Source: Sinorhizobium medicae (GTDB lineage: Bacteria; Pseudomonadota; Alphaproteobacteria; Rhizobiales; Rhizobiaceae). Taken from it: a stretch of DNA of 64,000 bases. Where the stretch lies: NCBI RefSeq assembly GCF_007827695.1, contig NZ_VITA01000015.1, forward strand, positions 1 to 64,000, read 5' to 3'. The translations under genes were made by a program, and so were the position numbers. The notes beneath the pieces were generated by a model that saw only the letters and a list, made by a program, of their open reading frames with translations, searched no databases and had not been told where the DNA came from. Below are positions 1 through 8,211 of this stretch, in pieces; within the stretch, counting starts at the first letter, position 1, and the number at the start of each line of letters is the position of its first letter.

Positions 1-28
1 GCGTTGGTCGGCCAGTCGCATTTGCCAT
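1..28 (-). CDS. Truncated start of a gene running off the left edge
   Basis: Only the first nine codons are inside the window, reading MANATGRPT on the minus strand. The start is supported by a perfect GGAGG at 36-40 (minus strand), seven bases from the ATG at 26-28. It follows the oxidoreductase gene in the same direction after a 59-bp gap, so it is probably the next gene of that operon. Nothing can be said about its function. Confidence 0.5.
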
Positions 29-87
29 GCCTCAACCTCCAATGAAGAGGCCAAGCATACAATGTAGTGAATTTTAGTTCCAGGTGA

Positions 88-1107
88 CTAGAGGCGCTGC
101 GGCATGCCGCTTTCGGCAGCGCCGAGAACCGCGGCGATAAGCCGGTGGACCTTCAGTGCCTCGCGTCCGTTGACACGTGGCTCGCGATCACCATCGACGG
201 CATCCAGGAAGTCGGCGAGCACCGCTCGGTGATGGCAATGCGGGAAGGCCATCGGATCGGCGCCGGCCCCACCCGCTGCCTCGTCCTCGAACGAAAGCTC
301 GGCTTCGTCGTGCAGGGAAACGGCGAGTCGCTGTCCGCCGAGGCGCGCCATGCCGCGCGTGCCGATAATATCAATCTCATCCGGATAGCCCGGATATGCG
401 CAGGTGGTTGCACTCACGGTTCCTATTGCGCCGCTTGCAAAGCGGATTGCCGCCATTGCCAGGTCTTCGGTTTCCATGCGGTGCACCCTGCTTGTCGTCG
501 CATATGCCTTGACCTCTTCCGGAAGACCGGCGAGCGAAACGAGAAGGTCGAGCGTATGGATGGCCTGGGTGAGGAGCACGCCGCCGCCGTCGCGAGCCCG
601 CATGCCGCGACCCGGCTGGTCGTAATAGCTTTGCGGCCGCCAATTGTGGAGCCGGGCCGAAGCACTGACGATCTCGCCAAGGCGCCCCTCACCGATAAGC
701 TTTGCAAGTTCCACGCTGACCGTGCGAAAGCGGTGCTGAAGCACGATGCCCAGCTTTATACCGGCGCGCGCGGCCACGTCGACCAGGGCTTCTGCCCGGC
801 CCGGCGTGATCTCCAGCGGCTTTTCGAGGAGCACATGCTTTCCTGCTTCCGCCGCCTGCCGCACCAGGTCGAGATGAGTGTTTGGCGGCGTCAATATCAT
901 AACGGCCGCGATTGACGGATCCCGAAAGATCGCCTCGACCGAGTCGCACGTCTTGAAACCATAGCTCTCGGAAAAAGCACTCCGCCTGTCCGGCGTCGGG
1001 CTGAAGGCGGCAGCCAGCTCAACCCTGTCCTTCAGGTCCAGCAGGCTCTTGACATGCGGCGCGGCCGCCATGCCGAGTCCGATCATGCCGATACGCGTCT
1101 TTTCCAT
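88..1107 (-). CDS. Gfo/Idh/MocA family NAD(P)-dependent oxidoreductase
   Basis: This 339-residue protein has the usual two-domain layout of the Gfo/Idh/MocA family. The N-terminal Rossmann fold shows a GLGMAA nucleotide-binding turn at residues 10-15 and the family hallmark EKP at 95-97, whose lysine normally contacts cofactor and substrate. The C-terminal part (from about 125) is the alpha/beta substrate domain. Family members oxidise or reduce sugars, inositols or sugar acids in the cytoplasm. It is transcribed divergently from uxaC across a 154-bp region that holds a strong dyad, so a role in uronate or related sugar metabolism is likely. The exact substrate cannot be read from the sequence. 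A GGAG motif lies just upstream of the ATG. Confidence 0.88.
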   Translation of the reverse strand: MEKTRIGMIGLGMAAAPHVKSLLDLKDRVELAAAFSPTPDRRSAFSESYGFKTCDSVEAIFRDPSIAAVMILTPPNTHLDLVRQAAEAGKHVLLEKPLEITPGRAEALVDVAARAGIKLGIVLQHRFRTVSVELAKLIGEGRLGEIVSASARLHNWRPQSYYDQPGRGMRARDGGGVLLTQAIHTLDLLVSLAGLPEEVKAYATTSRVHRMETEDLAMAAIRFASGAIGTVSATTCAYPGYPDEIDIIGTRGMARLGGQRLAVSLHDEAELSFEDEAAGGAGADPMAFPHCHHRAVLADFLDAVDGDREPRVNGREALKVHRLIAAVLGAAESGMPQRL

Positions 1108-1178
1108 CTCCGTCGCTCCCAGTCGGCTTCGTCCGAAATATACCTACACCGAGGCCCGATGCGCGGCAAGAAAGTCAT

Positions 1179-1203
1179 CATACAAATTTACGAAGTTTGT
1201 ATG
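1179..1203. promoter_or_regulatory. Operator-like inverted repeat between the oxidoreductase gene and uxaC
   Basis: CATACAAA and TTTGTATG form perfect 8-bp arms around a 9-bp spacer, itself partly symmetric. The repeat abuts a TTGACA -35 element at 1204-1209 reading towards uxaC. The position, just upstream of a promoter and shared by two divergent genes, suits a regulator. The GntR protein encoded at 5729-6478 is the obvious candidate, by inference only. Confidence 0.7.
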
Positions 1204-1232
1204 TTGACAAGTGAATTTACAGGCTCTAGCCA
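1204..1232 (+). promoter_or_regulatory. Probable uxaC promoter
   Basis: A consensus TTGACA sits at 1204-1209 and, at 17-bp spacing, a weak -10 (TAGCCA, 1227-1232). It lies 30 bp upstream of the uxaC start. The weak -10 fits a promoter that needs regulation. Confidence 0.5.
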
Positions 1233-1261
1233 TAGAGTCCTGTTGGAGGAGCGGGAGCGTA

Positions 1262-2671
1262 ATGAAGGGACTGATCGATCCAGATCTGTTGTTTCCGGGC
1301 GAGGAGAGCACACGTGCGCTGGCGCGCGGGCTGTATGCCGAAGTAAGCGGCCTGCCGATTGTCAGCCCGCATGGTCATACGGACCCACGCTGGTATGCGC
1401 TGAACGAGGCCTTTCCCGACCCGGCTCAACTTCTCATCGTCCCCGACCACTATGTATTCCGAATGCTGTTCAGCCAGGGCATCAGCCTGGAAATGCTCGG
1501 CGTACCGACGCTTGACGGCTCTCCGGTGGCGACGGATGGCCGCGCGATCTGGCGACTTTTCTGCGAGAACTATTATCTCTTCCGCGGCACGCCGACGCGG
1601 CTCTGGTTCGATTATACGCTTTCTGAGCTGTTCGGCATTGACGAACTGCCTTCGGCTGCCAACGCGGACCGCCTTTACGACCATGTGGCCGAATGCCTCG
1701 CACGCCCTGAATACAGGCCGCGTGCGCTTTACGAGCGGTTCAATATCGAGGTGATTTCCACGACGGATAGCGCCCTGGACGATCTGGATTGGCACGCCAG
1801 GATCCGTGATAGCGGCTGGAAAGGGCGAGTCGTTCCGGCATACCGGCCAGACGCGGTGGTCGATCCGGATTTTCAGGGTTTTGGGACCAACCTCGATAAG
1901 TTCGGCGAGATCACTGGCGCCGACACGGGAACCTGGACCGGATATCTGGACGCCCATCGCTCGCGACGAGCCTACTTCAAGACATTTGGCGCAACCTCGA
2001 CCGATCACGGCCACGCCACGGCAGACACGGCCAATCTTCCCCAGAACGAAGCAGCGGCACTTTTCGATAACGTACGCTTGGGCAAAGCGAATGCGGACGA
2101 GCGGCGACTGTTCCGGGCTCAGATGCTGACCGAGATGGCGAAGATGAGCCTGGACGATGGATTGGTCATGCAGATCCATCCGGGCTCCTTGCGCAATCAC
2201 TCTCCAGCCATTCTGGCGAAGTTCGGTCGCGACAAAGGTTTCGATATTCCGACTCGCACGGATTATGTGACCGCTCTTAAGCCGTTGCTCGACGTCGTCG
2301 GGCTCGAGCGCAATCTGACCATCATTCTCTTTACGCTGGACGAGACGAGCTATGCGCGCGAACTCGCCCCGCTTGCCGGCGTCTACCCGGCTCTGAAGCT
2401 CGGGCCCGCATGGTGGTTCCACGACAGTGCGGAGGGCATGCGCCGCTTCCGCGAAATGACCACCGAGACGGCGGGCTTCTACAACACCGTCGGTTTCAAC
2501 GACGACACAAGGGCGTTTCCGTCAATACCCGCACGCCACGACATTGCGCGCCGGGTCGACTGCGCATTTCTCGCAGGTCTGGTCGCGGAACATCGCCTGC
2601 AGGAGAATGAAGCGTACGAGCTTGCGCGGGACCTTGCCTATGGTCTCGCCAAGAAGGCGTACCGGCTTTGA
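1262..2671 (+). CDS. uxaC: Glucuronate (uronate) isomerase UxaC
   Basis: UxaC converts D-glucuronate to D-fructuronate and D-galacturonate to D-tagaturonate, the first cytoplasmic step of uronate breakdown. The protein has 469 residues from the ATG at 1262, essentially the length of E. coli UxaC (470). That start has GGAGGA at 1245-1250 and begins MKGLIDPDLLF as the family does; an in-frame upstream start at 1211 overlaps the promoter and is less likely. The amidohydrolase-type metal motif PHGHTDP is at residues 36-42. The gene heads a run continuing 31 bp later into a TRAP transporter, so uptake and first conversion are coupled. The downstream reductases and dehydratases (uxuA, uxuB, uxaA, uxaB) are not in this window. 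Confidence 0.95.
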   Translation: MKGLIDPDLLFPGEESTRALARGLYAEVSGLPIVSPHGHTDPRWYALNEAFPDPAQLLIVPDHYVFRMLFSQGISLEMLGVPTLDGSPVATDGRAIWRLFCENYYLFRGTPTRLWFDYTLSELFGIDELPSAANADRLYDHVAECLARPEYRPRALYERFNIEVISTTDSALDDLDWHARIRDSGWKGRVVPAYRPDAVVDPDFQGFGTNLDKFGEITGADTGTWTGYLDAHRSRRAYFKTFGATSTDHGHATADTANLPQNEAAALFDNVRLGKANADERRLFRAQMLTEMAKMSLDDGLVMQIHPGSLRNHSPAILAKFGRDKGFDIPTRTDYVTALKPLLDVVGLERNLTIILFTLDETSYARELAPLAGVYPALKLGPAWWFHDSAEGMRRFREMTTETAGFYNTVGFNDDTRAFPSIPARHDIARRVDCAFLAGLVAEHRLQENEAYELARDLAYGLAKKAYRL

Positions 2672-2702
2672 GAAATCACATCATGCCAACGGGAGGAAAA
2701 GC

Positions 2703-3680
2703 ATGAAAATCCTGGTAAAACTGGCGGCGGGTCTAGTAGTCGCCGCTGCATTCATGGGCAATGCAGCCAACGCTCAGACGATGCTGCGCTCATCCGACAC
2801 GCATCCGGACGGCTATCCGACGGTCGAGGCGGTCGAGTACTTCGGTGAACTGGTCAAGGAGCGTACGGCCGGCCGCTACTCCGTCGAGGTCTATCACTCC
2901 GCGCAGCTCGGGGAGGAAAAGGACACGATCGAGCAGGTGCGTTCCGGCGTCATCGAGCTGAACCGCGTCTCGATGGCCCCCTTCAACGGTACGGTGAAGG
3001 AATCGATCGTTCCGGCGCTTCCCTACCTCTTCCGTTCGGAAGAGCACATGCACAAGGTGATGGACGGGGCGATCGGCGACCAGATCAAGACGGCGTTCGA
3101 AAGCGCCGGAGTGGTGGTGCTCGCCTTCTATGACGCCGGCGCGCGTTCCTTCTACAACAAACAGAAGCCGATCAGTTCGGTTGCCGACATGAAAGGCTTG
3201 AAGTTCCGCGTGATCCAGTCCGACATCTTCGTGGACATGGTGGCCGCGCTCGGGGCGAACGCTACGCCCATGCCTTACGGTGAAGTCTATTCCGGAATCG
3301 AAACGGGCGTCATCGACGGCGCGGAGAACAATTTTCCAAGCTACGACACCGCCAAGCATTTCGAAGTTGCCAAGAACTATTCGCTCGACGAACACACCAT
3401 CCTTCCGGAGGTATTCGTCATGAACAAGGCCGTCTTCGATAAACTCACGCCGGAAGATCAGGAGATCTTCAAGCAGGCCGCAAAGGACAGTGTCGCCAAA
3501 CAGCGCGAGCTCTGGGCTGCCAAGGTCAAGGAGTCGCGTGCGAAGGTCGAAGCGGCCGGCGCACAGATCACCACACCCGAAAAGCAGGGTTTCATCGATG
3601 CAATGAAGCCGGTCTACGAAAAGCACGTTACCGATGCCGTCCTGAAGAAAATGGTTGAGGACGTGCGCGCGGTACAGTGA
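2703..3680 (+). CDS. TRAP transporter solute-binding protein (DctP family)
   Basis: This is the periplasmic receptor of a tripartite ATP-independent transporter. The mature protein follows a clear Sec signal peptide (MKILVKLAAGLVVAAAFMGN, then ANAQ, cleavage near residue 25). At 325 residues it has the normal family length, and the region DMKGLKFRVIQS with the later EVYSGIETGVIDGAENN stretch is typical of DctP proteins, which bind organic acids through a conserved arginine. The start at 2703 is fixed by GGGAGGAAAAGC immediately upstream. It lies between uxaC and the two membrane subunits, so the ligand is probably a uronate such as galacturonate or glucuronate, or an unsaturated pectin product. 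Confidence 0.93.
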   Translation: MKILVKLAAGLVVAAAFMGNAANAQTMLRSSDTHPDGYPTVEAVEYFGELVKERTAGRYSVEVYHSAQLGEEKDTIEQVRSGVIELNRVSMAPFNGTVKESIVPALPYLFRSEEHMHKVMDGAIGDQIKTAFESAGVVVLAFYDAGARSFYNKQKPISSVADMKGLKFRVIQSDIFVDMVAALGANATPMPYGEVYSGIETGVIDGAENNFPSYDTAKHFEVAKNYSLDEHTILPEVFVMNKAVFDKLTPEDQEIFKQAAKDSVAKQRELWAAKVKESRAKVEAAGAQITTPEKQGFIDAMKPVYEKHVTDAVLKKMVEDVRAVQ

Positions 3681-3703
3681 CGCTTTAGAGAGTTTCCGCT
3701 TTT

Positions 3704-3783
3704 CTCCGAATTGCGGAGCTCTCTAACCTCTTGTTTTACCGCAATTCCGGACGGAAAACCGCTACGCACTTTCCTGGAATTGC
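3704..3783. repeat. RIME-like dispersed palindromic repeat between dctP and dctQ
   Basis: Two dyads are visible. CTCCG/CGGAG lies at 3704-3718. The larger unit 3741-3783 starts GCAATTCC and ends GGAATTGC, with GGACGGAAAACCGCT inside. The same unit recurs nearly unchanged at 29831-29874 and partly, inverted, at 22741-22763. Such mosaic palindromes are known in rhizobial intergenic DNA. Here it may form a hairpin in the polycistronic mRNA between receptor and membrane subunits. Confidence 0.8.
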
Positions 3784-3871
3784 TCCAGACGGGCAGGCCG
3801 GCAGCACCCACAGCTCACAAGCCGAAGCCTCTGCAGCAGACTGCCCGCCCACTTTCGATGGGAATGAAGCC

Positions 3872-4432
3872 TTGTCTAACGGATTGTCAAAACTGGGCCG
3901 GGGTCTGTCCTGGCTGGGTACGCTCTCGCTCTGGACGGCGGGTGTGGGCCTCGTCGCGATGACGCTCATCGTCGCGTGGCAGGTTTTCTGCCGCTATGTC
4001 TTGAACGACTCACCAAGCTGGACCGAGCCCGGCGCCGTCATGCTGATGAGCTGGTTCATCTTTCTTGGTGCAGCTGTCGGCGTACGCGAAAATTACCATC
4101 TCGGCTTCGACGTGCTGCTCTACGTGGTGCCTAAATCCGGCAAGATCTGGCTCCGCATGATTTCCGATCTCGTCGCGCTCGCATTCGGCATCGGCATGAT
4201 CTGGTACGGAGCTCAGCTCGTCGCCCTCACCTGGGACACCGTCCTGCCCTCTCTGCAGATTTCCGGCGGCTGGAGTTACGTGCCGCTCGTCGCGGGCGGC
4301 GTCCTCATCTGCTTGTTCGCCCTGGAGCGCATCGTCCTGCGGCTTGCCGGTGAGCCGATCGACGACGTTCTCGACGAAATGCCGCCGGCGGAGGTTGCTG
4401 CCGATCTCGAAACCGCGCAAATAAAGGCCTGA
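3872..4432 (+). CDS. TRAP transporter small membrane subunit (DctQ family)
   Basis: The small integral subunit of the TRAP transporter, with about four membrane helices, bridging the binding protein and the large channel subunit. I place the start at the TTG at 3872 (MSNGLSKLGRGLSW), giving 186 residues, close to the family norm. The same frame is open upstream to an ATG at 3731, but that extension is encoded by the RIME-like repeat and would put an odd polar tail on a DctQ protein. The ribosome-binding site is weak (GGGAA). The frame shows the usual W-x-x-V-F-C-R-Y-V motif after helix 1. It is four bases upstream of the large subunit and surely co-translated with it. Confidence 0.85.
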   Translation: MSNGLSKLGRGLSWLGTLSLWTAGVGLVAMTLIVAWQVFCRYVLNDSPSWTEPGAVMLMSWFIFLGAAVGVRENYHLGFDVLLYVVPKSGKIWLRMISDLVALAFGIGMIWYGAQLVALTWDTVLPSLQISGGWSYVPLVAGGVLICLFALERIVLRLAGEPIDDVLDEMPPAEVAADLETAQIKA

Positions 4433-4436
4433 CGCG

Positions 4437-5720
4437 ATGGATATGATGATCCTCTTCGGCGTATTCACACTGCTGATGCTGATCGGAACGCCGATCGCCT
4501 TCTGCCTCGGCGTCGCGTCCTTCGCGACCGTGCTCTATCTCGGCCTGCCGCCGCTGGTGATCTTTCAGCGGCTCAATTCCGGCATGAGCGTGTTCTCACT
4601 GCTTGCCATTCCGTTCTTCATCTATGCAGGGGACCTGATGGTGCGCGGCGGAATCGCCCAGAAAATAGTGGCCTTTGCGGCCTCGCTCGTCGGACACATC
4701 CGCGGCGGTCTCGGCCAGGTCAATATCGTCACTGCGACCTTGTTCGGGGGCATTTCGGGGTCCGCCGTGGCCGAAGCAGCGGCGGTGGGCGGGCTCATGA
4801 TCCCGCAGATGAAGCAGCGCGGCTATGGCGCAGATTACGCCGTCAACGTTACATCGATGGCGGCTCTGATCGCGCTGATGCTGCCACCGTCGCACAACAT
4901 GATCATCTACTCGATATCGGCGGGCGGGAAGATCTCTATCGCAGATCTCTTCACCGCCGGTATCCTCCCCGGTCTCCTCTATGCGGCCGCGCTGATGGTG
5001 ACCGCCTATTTCGTCGCGCGGCGGCGGGGCTACCCGACGGAGGTCTTTCCCGGCTTCGCCAGGGTCGGCCGCTATCTGCTTGTCTCGACGCCCGGCCTCC
5101 TGCTTATCGGCATCATCTTCGGTGGCGTACGTTCGGGTGTGTTCACTGCGACCGAAAGTTCCTGCATCGCCGTTCTCTATGCGCTCGCGGTAACCGTCTT
5201 CGTCTATCGGCAGATGACCTGGCGCGATTTCGTCCAGGCCACATTCGCGGCCGTGCGCACGACGGCCATGGTCCTGCTCATCATTGGCATGGCGGCCGCC
5301 TTTTCCTGGCTGATGGCATTCCTGAGAGTGCCTGCAGCGCTGATCGACTGGATGAACACGATTTCGGAGAATCCGATCATCGTTCTCCTTTTGCTCAATG
5401 TCCTGATGCTGTTTCTCGGAACCTTCATGGACATGGGGCCCACCATCATAATCTGCACGCCGATATTCCTGCCGGTGGCCATGGCCTACGGCGTCGATCC
5501 GGTTCATTTCGGCGTCATCATGATCCTGAACTTCGGCATCGGCCTGAACACACCGCCGGTAGGGGCCGTGCAGTTTGTGGCCTGCGCAGTCGGAAAAATC
5601 TCCGTCTGGGAGGCGATGCGCAGCATCTGGCCCTTCTACATGGCGGGGTTGATCGTCCTTGGGCTCGTCACCTATGTTCCGGCCCTTTCGCTATGGCTGC
5701 CAGCCGTCTTCAAAGGGTGA
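4437..5720 (+). CDS. TRAP transporter large membrane subunit (DctM family)
   Basis: The large subunit forms the sodium-coupled transport channel. The 427-residue protein is full length for DctM and very hydrophobic throughout, with about 12 membrane segments. Family signatures are present, including the LFGGISGSAVAEAAAVGGLM stretch at about residues 102-121 and the MGPTIIICTPIFLPVA and FGIGLNTPPVGAV motifs in the C-terminal half. It completes a dctP-dctQ-dctM set with normal order and tight spacing. The stop codon overlaps the probable ribosome-binding region of the following regulator gene, which therefore belongs to the same transcript. Confidence 0.95.
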   Translation: MDMMILFGVFTLLMLIGTPIAFCLGVASFATVLYLGLPPLVIFQRLNSGMSVFSLLAIPFFIYAGDLMVRGGIAQKIVAFAASLVGHIRGGLGQVNIVTATLFGGISGSAVAEAAAVGGLMIPQMKQRGYGADYAVNVTSMAALIALMLPPSHNMIIYSISAGGKISIADLFTAGILPGLLYAAALMVTAYFVARRRGYPTEVFPGFARVGRYLLVSTPGLLLIGIIFGGVRSGVFTATESSCIAVLYALAVTVFVYRQMTWRDFVQATFAAVRTTAMVLLIIGMAAAFSWLMAFLRVPAALIDWMNTISENPIIVLLLLNVLMLFLGTFMDMGPTIIICTPIFLPVAMAYGVDPVHFGVIMILNFGIGLNTPPVGAVQFVACAVGKISVWEAMRSIWPFYMAGLIVLGLVTYVPALSLWLPAVFKG

Positions 5721-5728
5721 TACGTTTC

Positions 5729-6478
5729 ATGGACCTTCCGACCGAACGCAAACCGAAGCTTTCCGAGCGCGTCGCAAGCTCGATCCGGCAACAGGTTCTG
5801 AAAGGTGAAATACAGGCCGGCGAGAAGCTGCCGACGGAGAGCAGGATCAGCGAATTCTTCGGGGTCAGCCGTACGGTCGTTCGCGAAGCGATTGCGACAC
5901 TCGCAGCCGATGGCCTCGTGGAGCCACGGCAGGGTGCGGGCGTTTTCGTCAAGGACCACCCGACGATCGCCTTCGGTGCGATCAGCCTCGACGCCAGCAA
6001 CAAGATTTCCCATGCGCTCAACGTCATCGAGGTGCGCATGGGACTGGAGATCGAGAGCGCGGGACTTGCGGCTCTTCGACGCAATAGCGCGCAGGAAGCC
6101 CAGATTCAGGAGGCATTTTTCGAGTTCGACCGGCTGCTCGAGCGTGGCGAATCGACCGGAAAGAGCGATTTTGCCTTCCACCGGGCGATCGCTGCTGCGA
6201 CCAACAATCCCTATTATGTGGAGGTTCTCGATGCGCTTGGTCTACGGGCGATCCCTTGCGATGTCAGCTCTCCCTGGGGAACCGAGAGCGCGCTTTCGCG
6301 CGAATATCAGAAGGGCCTTCAGCGGGAGCATCTGGTGATCCTGCAGGCGATTTCCGGGAACGATCCGGAAGCTGCCCGTGCCGCCATGCGTGCCCACCTG
6401 ACCGCAAGCCAGGAGCGCTATCGCGCCCGGTTGAGCGGGCAGCAGGCGGCCTGGGGCGCGGCCAGGCGCGACGCGTGA
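5729..6478 (+). CDS. GntR-family regulator, FadR/FCD type
   Basis: A 249-residue DNA-binding regulator. The N-terminal winged helix (about residues 10-75) contains the GntR pattern LPTESRISEFFGVSRTVVRE. The C-terminal part (about 95-235) is an FCD ligand-binding domain with the metal-associated D-x-x-FH-x-x-I segment (DFAFHRAIA). FCD regulators commonly respond to sugar acids such as galacturonate and glucuronate. The ATG at 5729 follows an AAAGGGTG motif; an upstream ATG at 5693 lies inside dctM and is less likely. Location in the uxaC-TRAP transcript suggests it controls this module, probably through the dyad at 1179-1203. Confidence 0.88.
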   Translation: MDLPTERKPKLSERVASSIRQQVLKGEIQAGEKLPTESRISEFFGVSRTVVREAIATLAADGLVEPRQGAGVFVKDHPTIAFGAISLDASNKISHALNVIEVRMGLEIESAGLAALRRNSAQEAQIQEAFFEFDRLLERGESTGKSDFAFHRAIAAATNNPYYVEVLDALGLRAIPCDVSSPWGTESALSREYQKGLQREHLVILQAISGNDPEAARAAMRAHLTASQERYRARLSGQQAAWGAARRDA

Positions 6479-6541
6479 TCCCCCGACGTTAGGCCGTTTC
6501 ACTGCTTCAGAGAAGCGCTCTAACCTTTTGAAACCTTGTAT

Positions 6542-6568
6542 TTTCAGGAGCGGAAACGTTCCCTGAAA
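6542..6568. repeat. Short palindromic element upstream of kduI
   Basis: TTTCAGG and CCTGAAA arms flank a 13-bp centre. The element ends in GCTCTAA, a tail also present before it at 6517-6523 and related to the ends of the RIME-like units. It sits between the GntR gene and kduI and may act as a hairpin in the mRNA or be a remnant of a dispersed repeat. Confidence 0.45.
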
Positions 6569-6595
6569 GTGCTCTAATCCAAGGACCGTGAGCCG

Positions 6596-7441
6596 ATGAC
6601 AGGCCATATCGACTACACCATTCGCTTCGCCGTTGACCCGGCAACAGCCGCGCGCATGGACACTGACGCGTTGCGCAGGAATTTCCACATTGGCGACCTG
6701 TTCCGTCCGGGCCGCATTTCGCTGACCTACAGCCACTACGACCGCATGATCGTCGGCGGAGCAATGCCTGTCGACGCGCCCCTACCGCTCGAGGCTATCC
6801 GCCCGACCGGGACGGCGCGCTTTCTCGAGCGGCGCGAGCTCATTGCCGTGAATATCGGCGGCCCCGGCCGTGTCCAGATGAACGGGGAAAGCTTCCGGCT
6901 CGAGCCGCGCGACATGGTCTATGCCGGCATGGGCGAGGAAGTCACCTTCTCCTCCGAAGACCCTGCCGCCCCCGCCAAGTTCTACCTTCTCAGTGCGCCC
7001 GCCCATCAGACGCTGCCAAGGCGTCATATCCGCATCGGGGACGCCAAACGGCTCGATCTCGGAAGTGCCGCCACATCGAACGAGCGTTCGATTTTTCAGT
7101 TCATTCATCCGGAAGGCGTGAAAACCTGCCAGCTGGTCGTCGGAATGACGCAGCTTGCTCCGGGGTCGGTCTGGAACACCATGCCGTGCCACGTGCACGA
7201 CCGGCGCATGGAAGCCTATCTCTATTTCGACCTCGATGACAGCGCGCGCATTCTGCATCTGATGGGTGAACCGGGCGAAACCCGGCACATCGTGATGGCC
7301 AGGGAGGAGGCGGTGCTTTCTCCGCCATGGTCGATCCATTCGGGTTGCGGAACCGCGAACTACGCCTTCATCTGGGCGATGGCCGGCGACAATGTCGACT
7401 ATACCGATGTGGAGATGGTTGCGATGGAGACGCTTCGATGA
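6596..7441 (+). CDS. kduI: 5-dehydro-4-deoxy-D-glucuronate isomerase KduI
   Basis: KduI isomerises 5-keto-4-deoxyuronate (DKI), made from unsaturated galacturonate or glucuronate, to 2,5-diketo-3-deoxygluconate (DKII). The 281-residue length matches the family (E. coli 278). The zinc-binding set is intact: H199 and H201 in CHVHDRR, E206 three residues on, and H248 in SIHSG. Its last codons overlap the start of kduD in ATGA, so the two are translationally coupled. It follows the GntR gene after 117 bp containing a repeat but no obvious promoter or terminator. Confidence 0.96.
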   Translation: MTGHIDYTIRFAVDPATAARMDTDALRRNFHIGDLFRPGRISLTYSHYDRMIVGGAMPVDAPLPLEAIRPTGTARFLERRELIAVNIGGPGRVQMNGESFRLEPRDMVYAGMGEEVTFSSEDPAAPAKFYLLSAPAHQTLPRRHIRIGDAKRLDLGSAATSNERSIFQFIHPEGVKTCQLVVGMTQLAPGSVWNTMPCHVHDRRMEAYLYFDLDDSARILHLMGEPGETRHIVMAREEAVLSPPWSIHSGCGTANYAFIWAMAGDNVDYTDVEMVAMETLR

Positions 7442-8202
7442 GCCTGCCGTCGAGCTTCAGCCTCGCCGGCCGGCGCATCGTCGTCACCGGAGCCAATACC
7501 GGTATCGGACAGGGTATCGCGGTTTCGGTCGCCCGGGCCGGCGGCACGGTGATCGGCGTGGGCCGCTCGGCGATGGACGAGACCGAGAAGAAAGTCGCTG
7601 ATGCGGGTGGGATCTTCATTCCGGCCCGTACCGATCTTGCGGATCGCAAAGCCGCCCGCACCCTCATCGACGGGCTGTGGGACGCGCACGGTCCGCTACA
7701 TGGCCTCGTCAACAATGCGGGAATCATCCGTCGCGCCGACGCGGTGGATTTCACCGAGGCCGACTGGGACGACGTGATCGACATCAATCTACGTTCGCTG
7801 TTCTTCCTGTCTCAGGGTTTCGGGCGGCGGGTGATTGCCGAGAAAAGCCGGGGCAAGATCGTCAACATCGCTTCGCTGCTTTCCTTTCAGGGCGGCATCC
7901 GCGTTGCGTCCTACACCGCATCCAAACACGGAGCGCTCGGCATCACACGATTGCTTGCCTGCGAATGGGCGGCCAAGGGCGTCAATGTGAATGCCGTGGC
8001 CCCCGGCTACATCATCACGAACAACACGGAAGCGCTTCGCGCCGACGAAAAGCGCAGCACCGCCATTCTGGAGCGCATTCCTGCCGGACGTTGGGGTACG
8101 CCCGATGATATCGGCGATGCGGCAGTGTTCCTGCTCGCACCCGCCTCTGACTATATGCACGGAGCCGTCGTCCCGGTCGATGGCGGCTGGCTCGCCCGAT
8201 AG
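7438..8202 (+). CDS. kduD: 2-deoxy-D-gluconate 3-dehydrogenase / DKII reductase KduD
   Basis: KduD is a short-chain dehydrogenase that reduces 2,5-diketo-3-deoxygluconate to 2-keto-3-deoxygluconate with NAD(P)H. The 254-residue protein has the classic features: TGANTGIG nucleotide motif near residue 18, NNAG near 89, and the catalytic Ser-Tyr-Lys set with YTASK near 158. The start at 7438 overlaps the kduI stop in ATGA. A farther in-frame ATG at 7327 lies deep within kduI and is not credible. With KduI before and KdgF after, it forms a compact unit for unsaturated uronates from pectin or similar polymers. Confidence 0.95.
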   Translation: MSLPSSFSLAGRRIVVTGANTGIGQGIAVSVARAGGTVIGVGRSAMDETEKKVADAGGIFIPARTDLADRKAARTLIDGLWDAHGPLHGLVNNAGIIRRADAVDFTEADWDDVIDINLRSLFFLSQGFGRRVIAEKSRGKIVNIASLLSFQGGIRVASYTASKHGALGITRLLACEWAAKGVNVNAVAPGYIITNNTEALRADEKRSTAILERIPAGRWGTPDDIGDAAVFLLAPASDYMHGAVVPVDGGWLAR

Positions 8203-8211
8203 GAGATGACA

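Noticed and set aside
1226-2422. Long open frame antisense to uxaC (398 codons)
   Set aside because: It mirrors a well-conserved gene in GC-rich DNA, has arginine- and alanine-rich nonsense composition, and no ribosome-binding site. The same holds for the long plus-strand frame at 16100-17893 inside paoC and the minus-strand frame at 58830-60218 inside the ybhF/ybhS genes.
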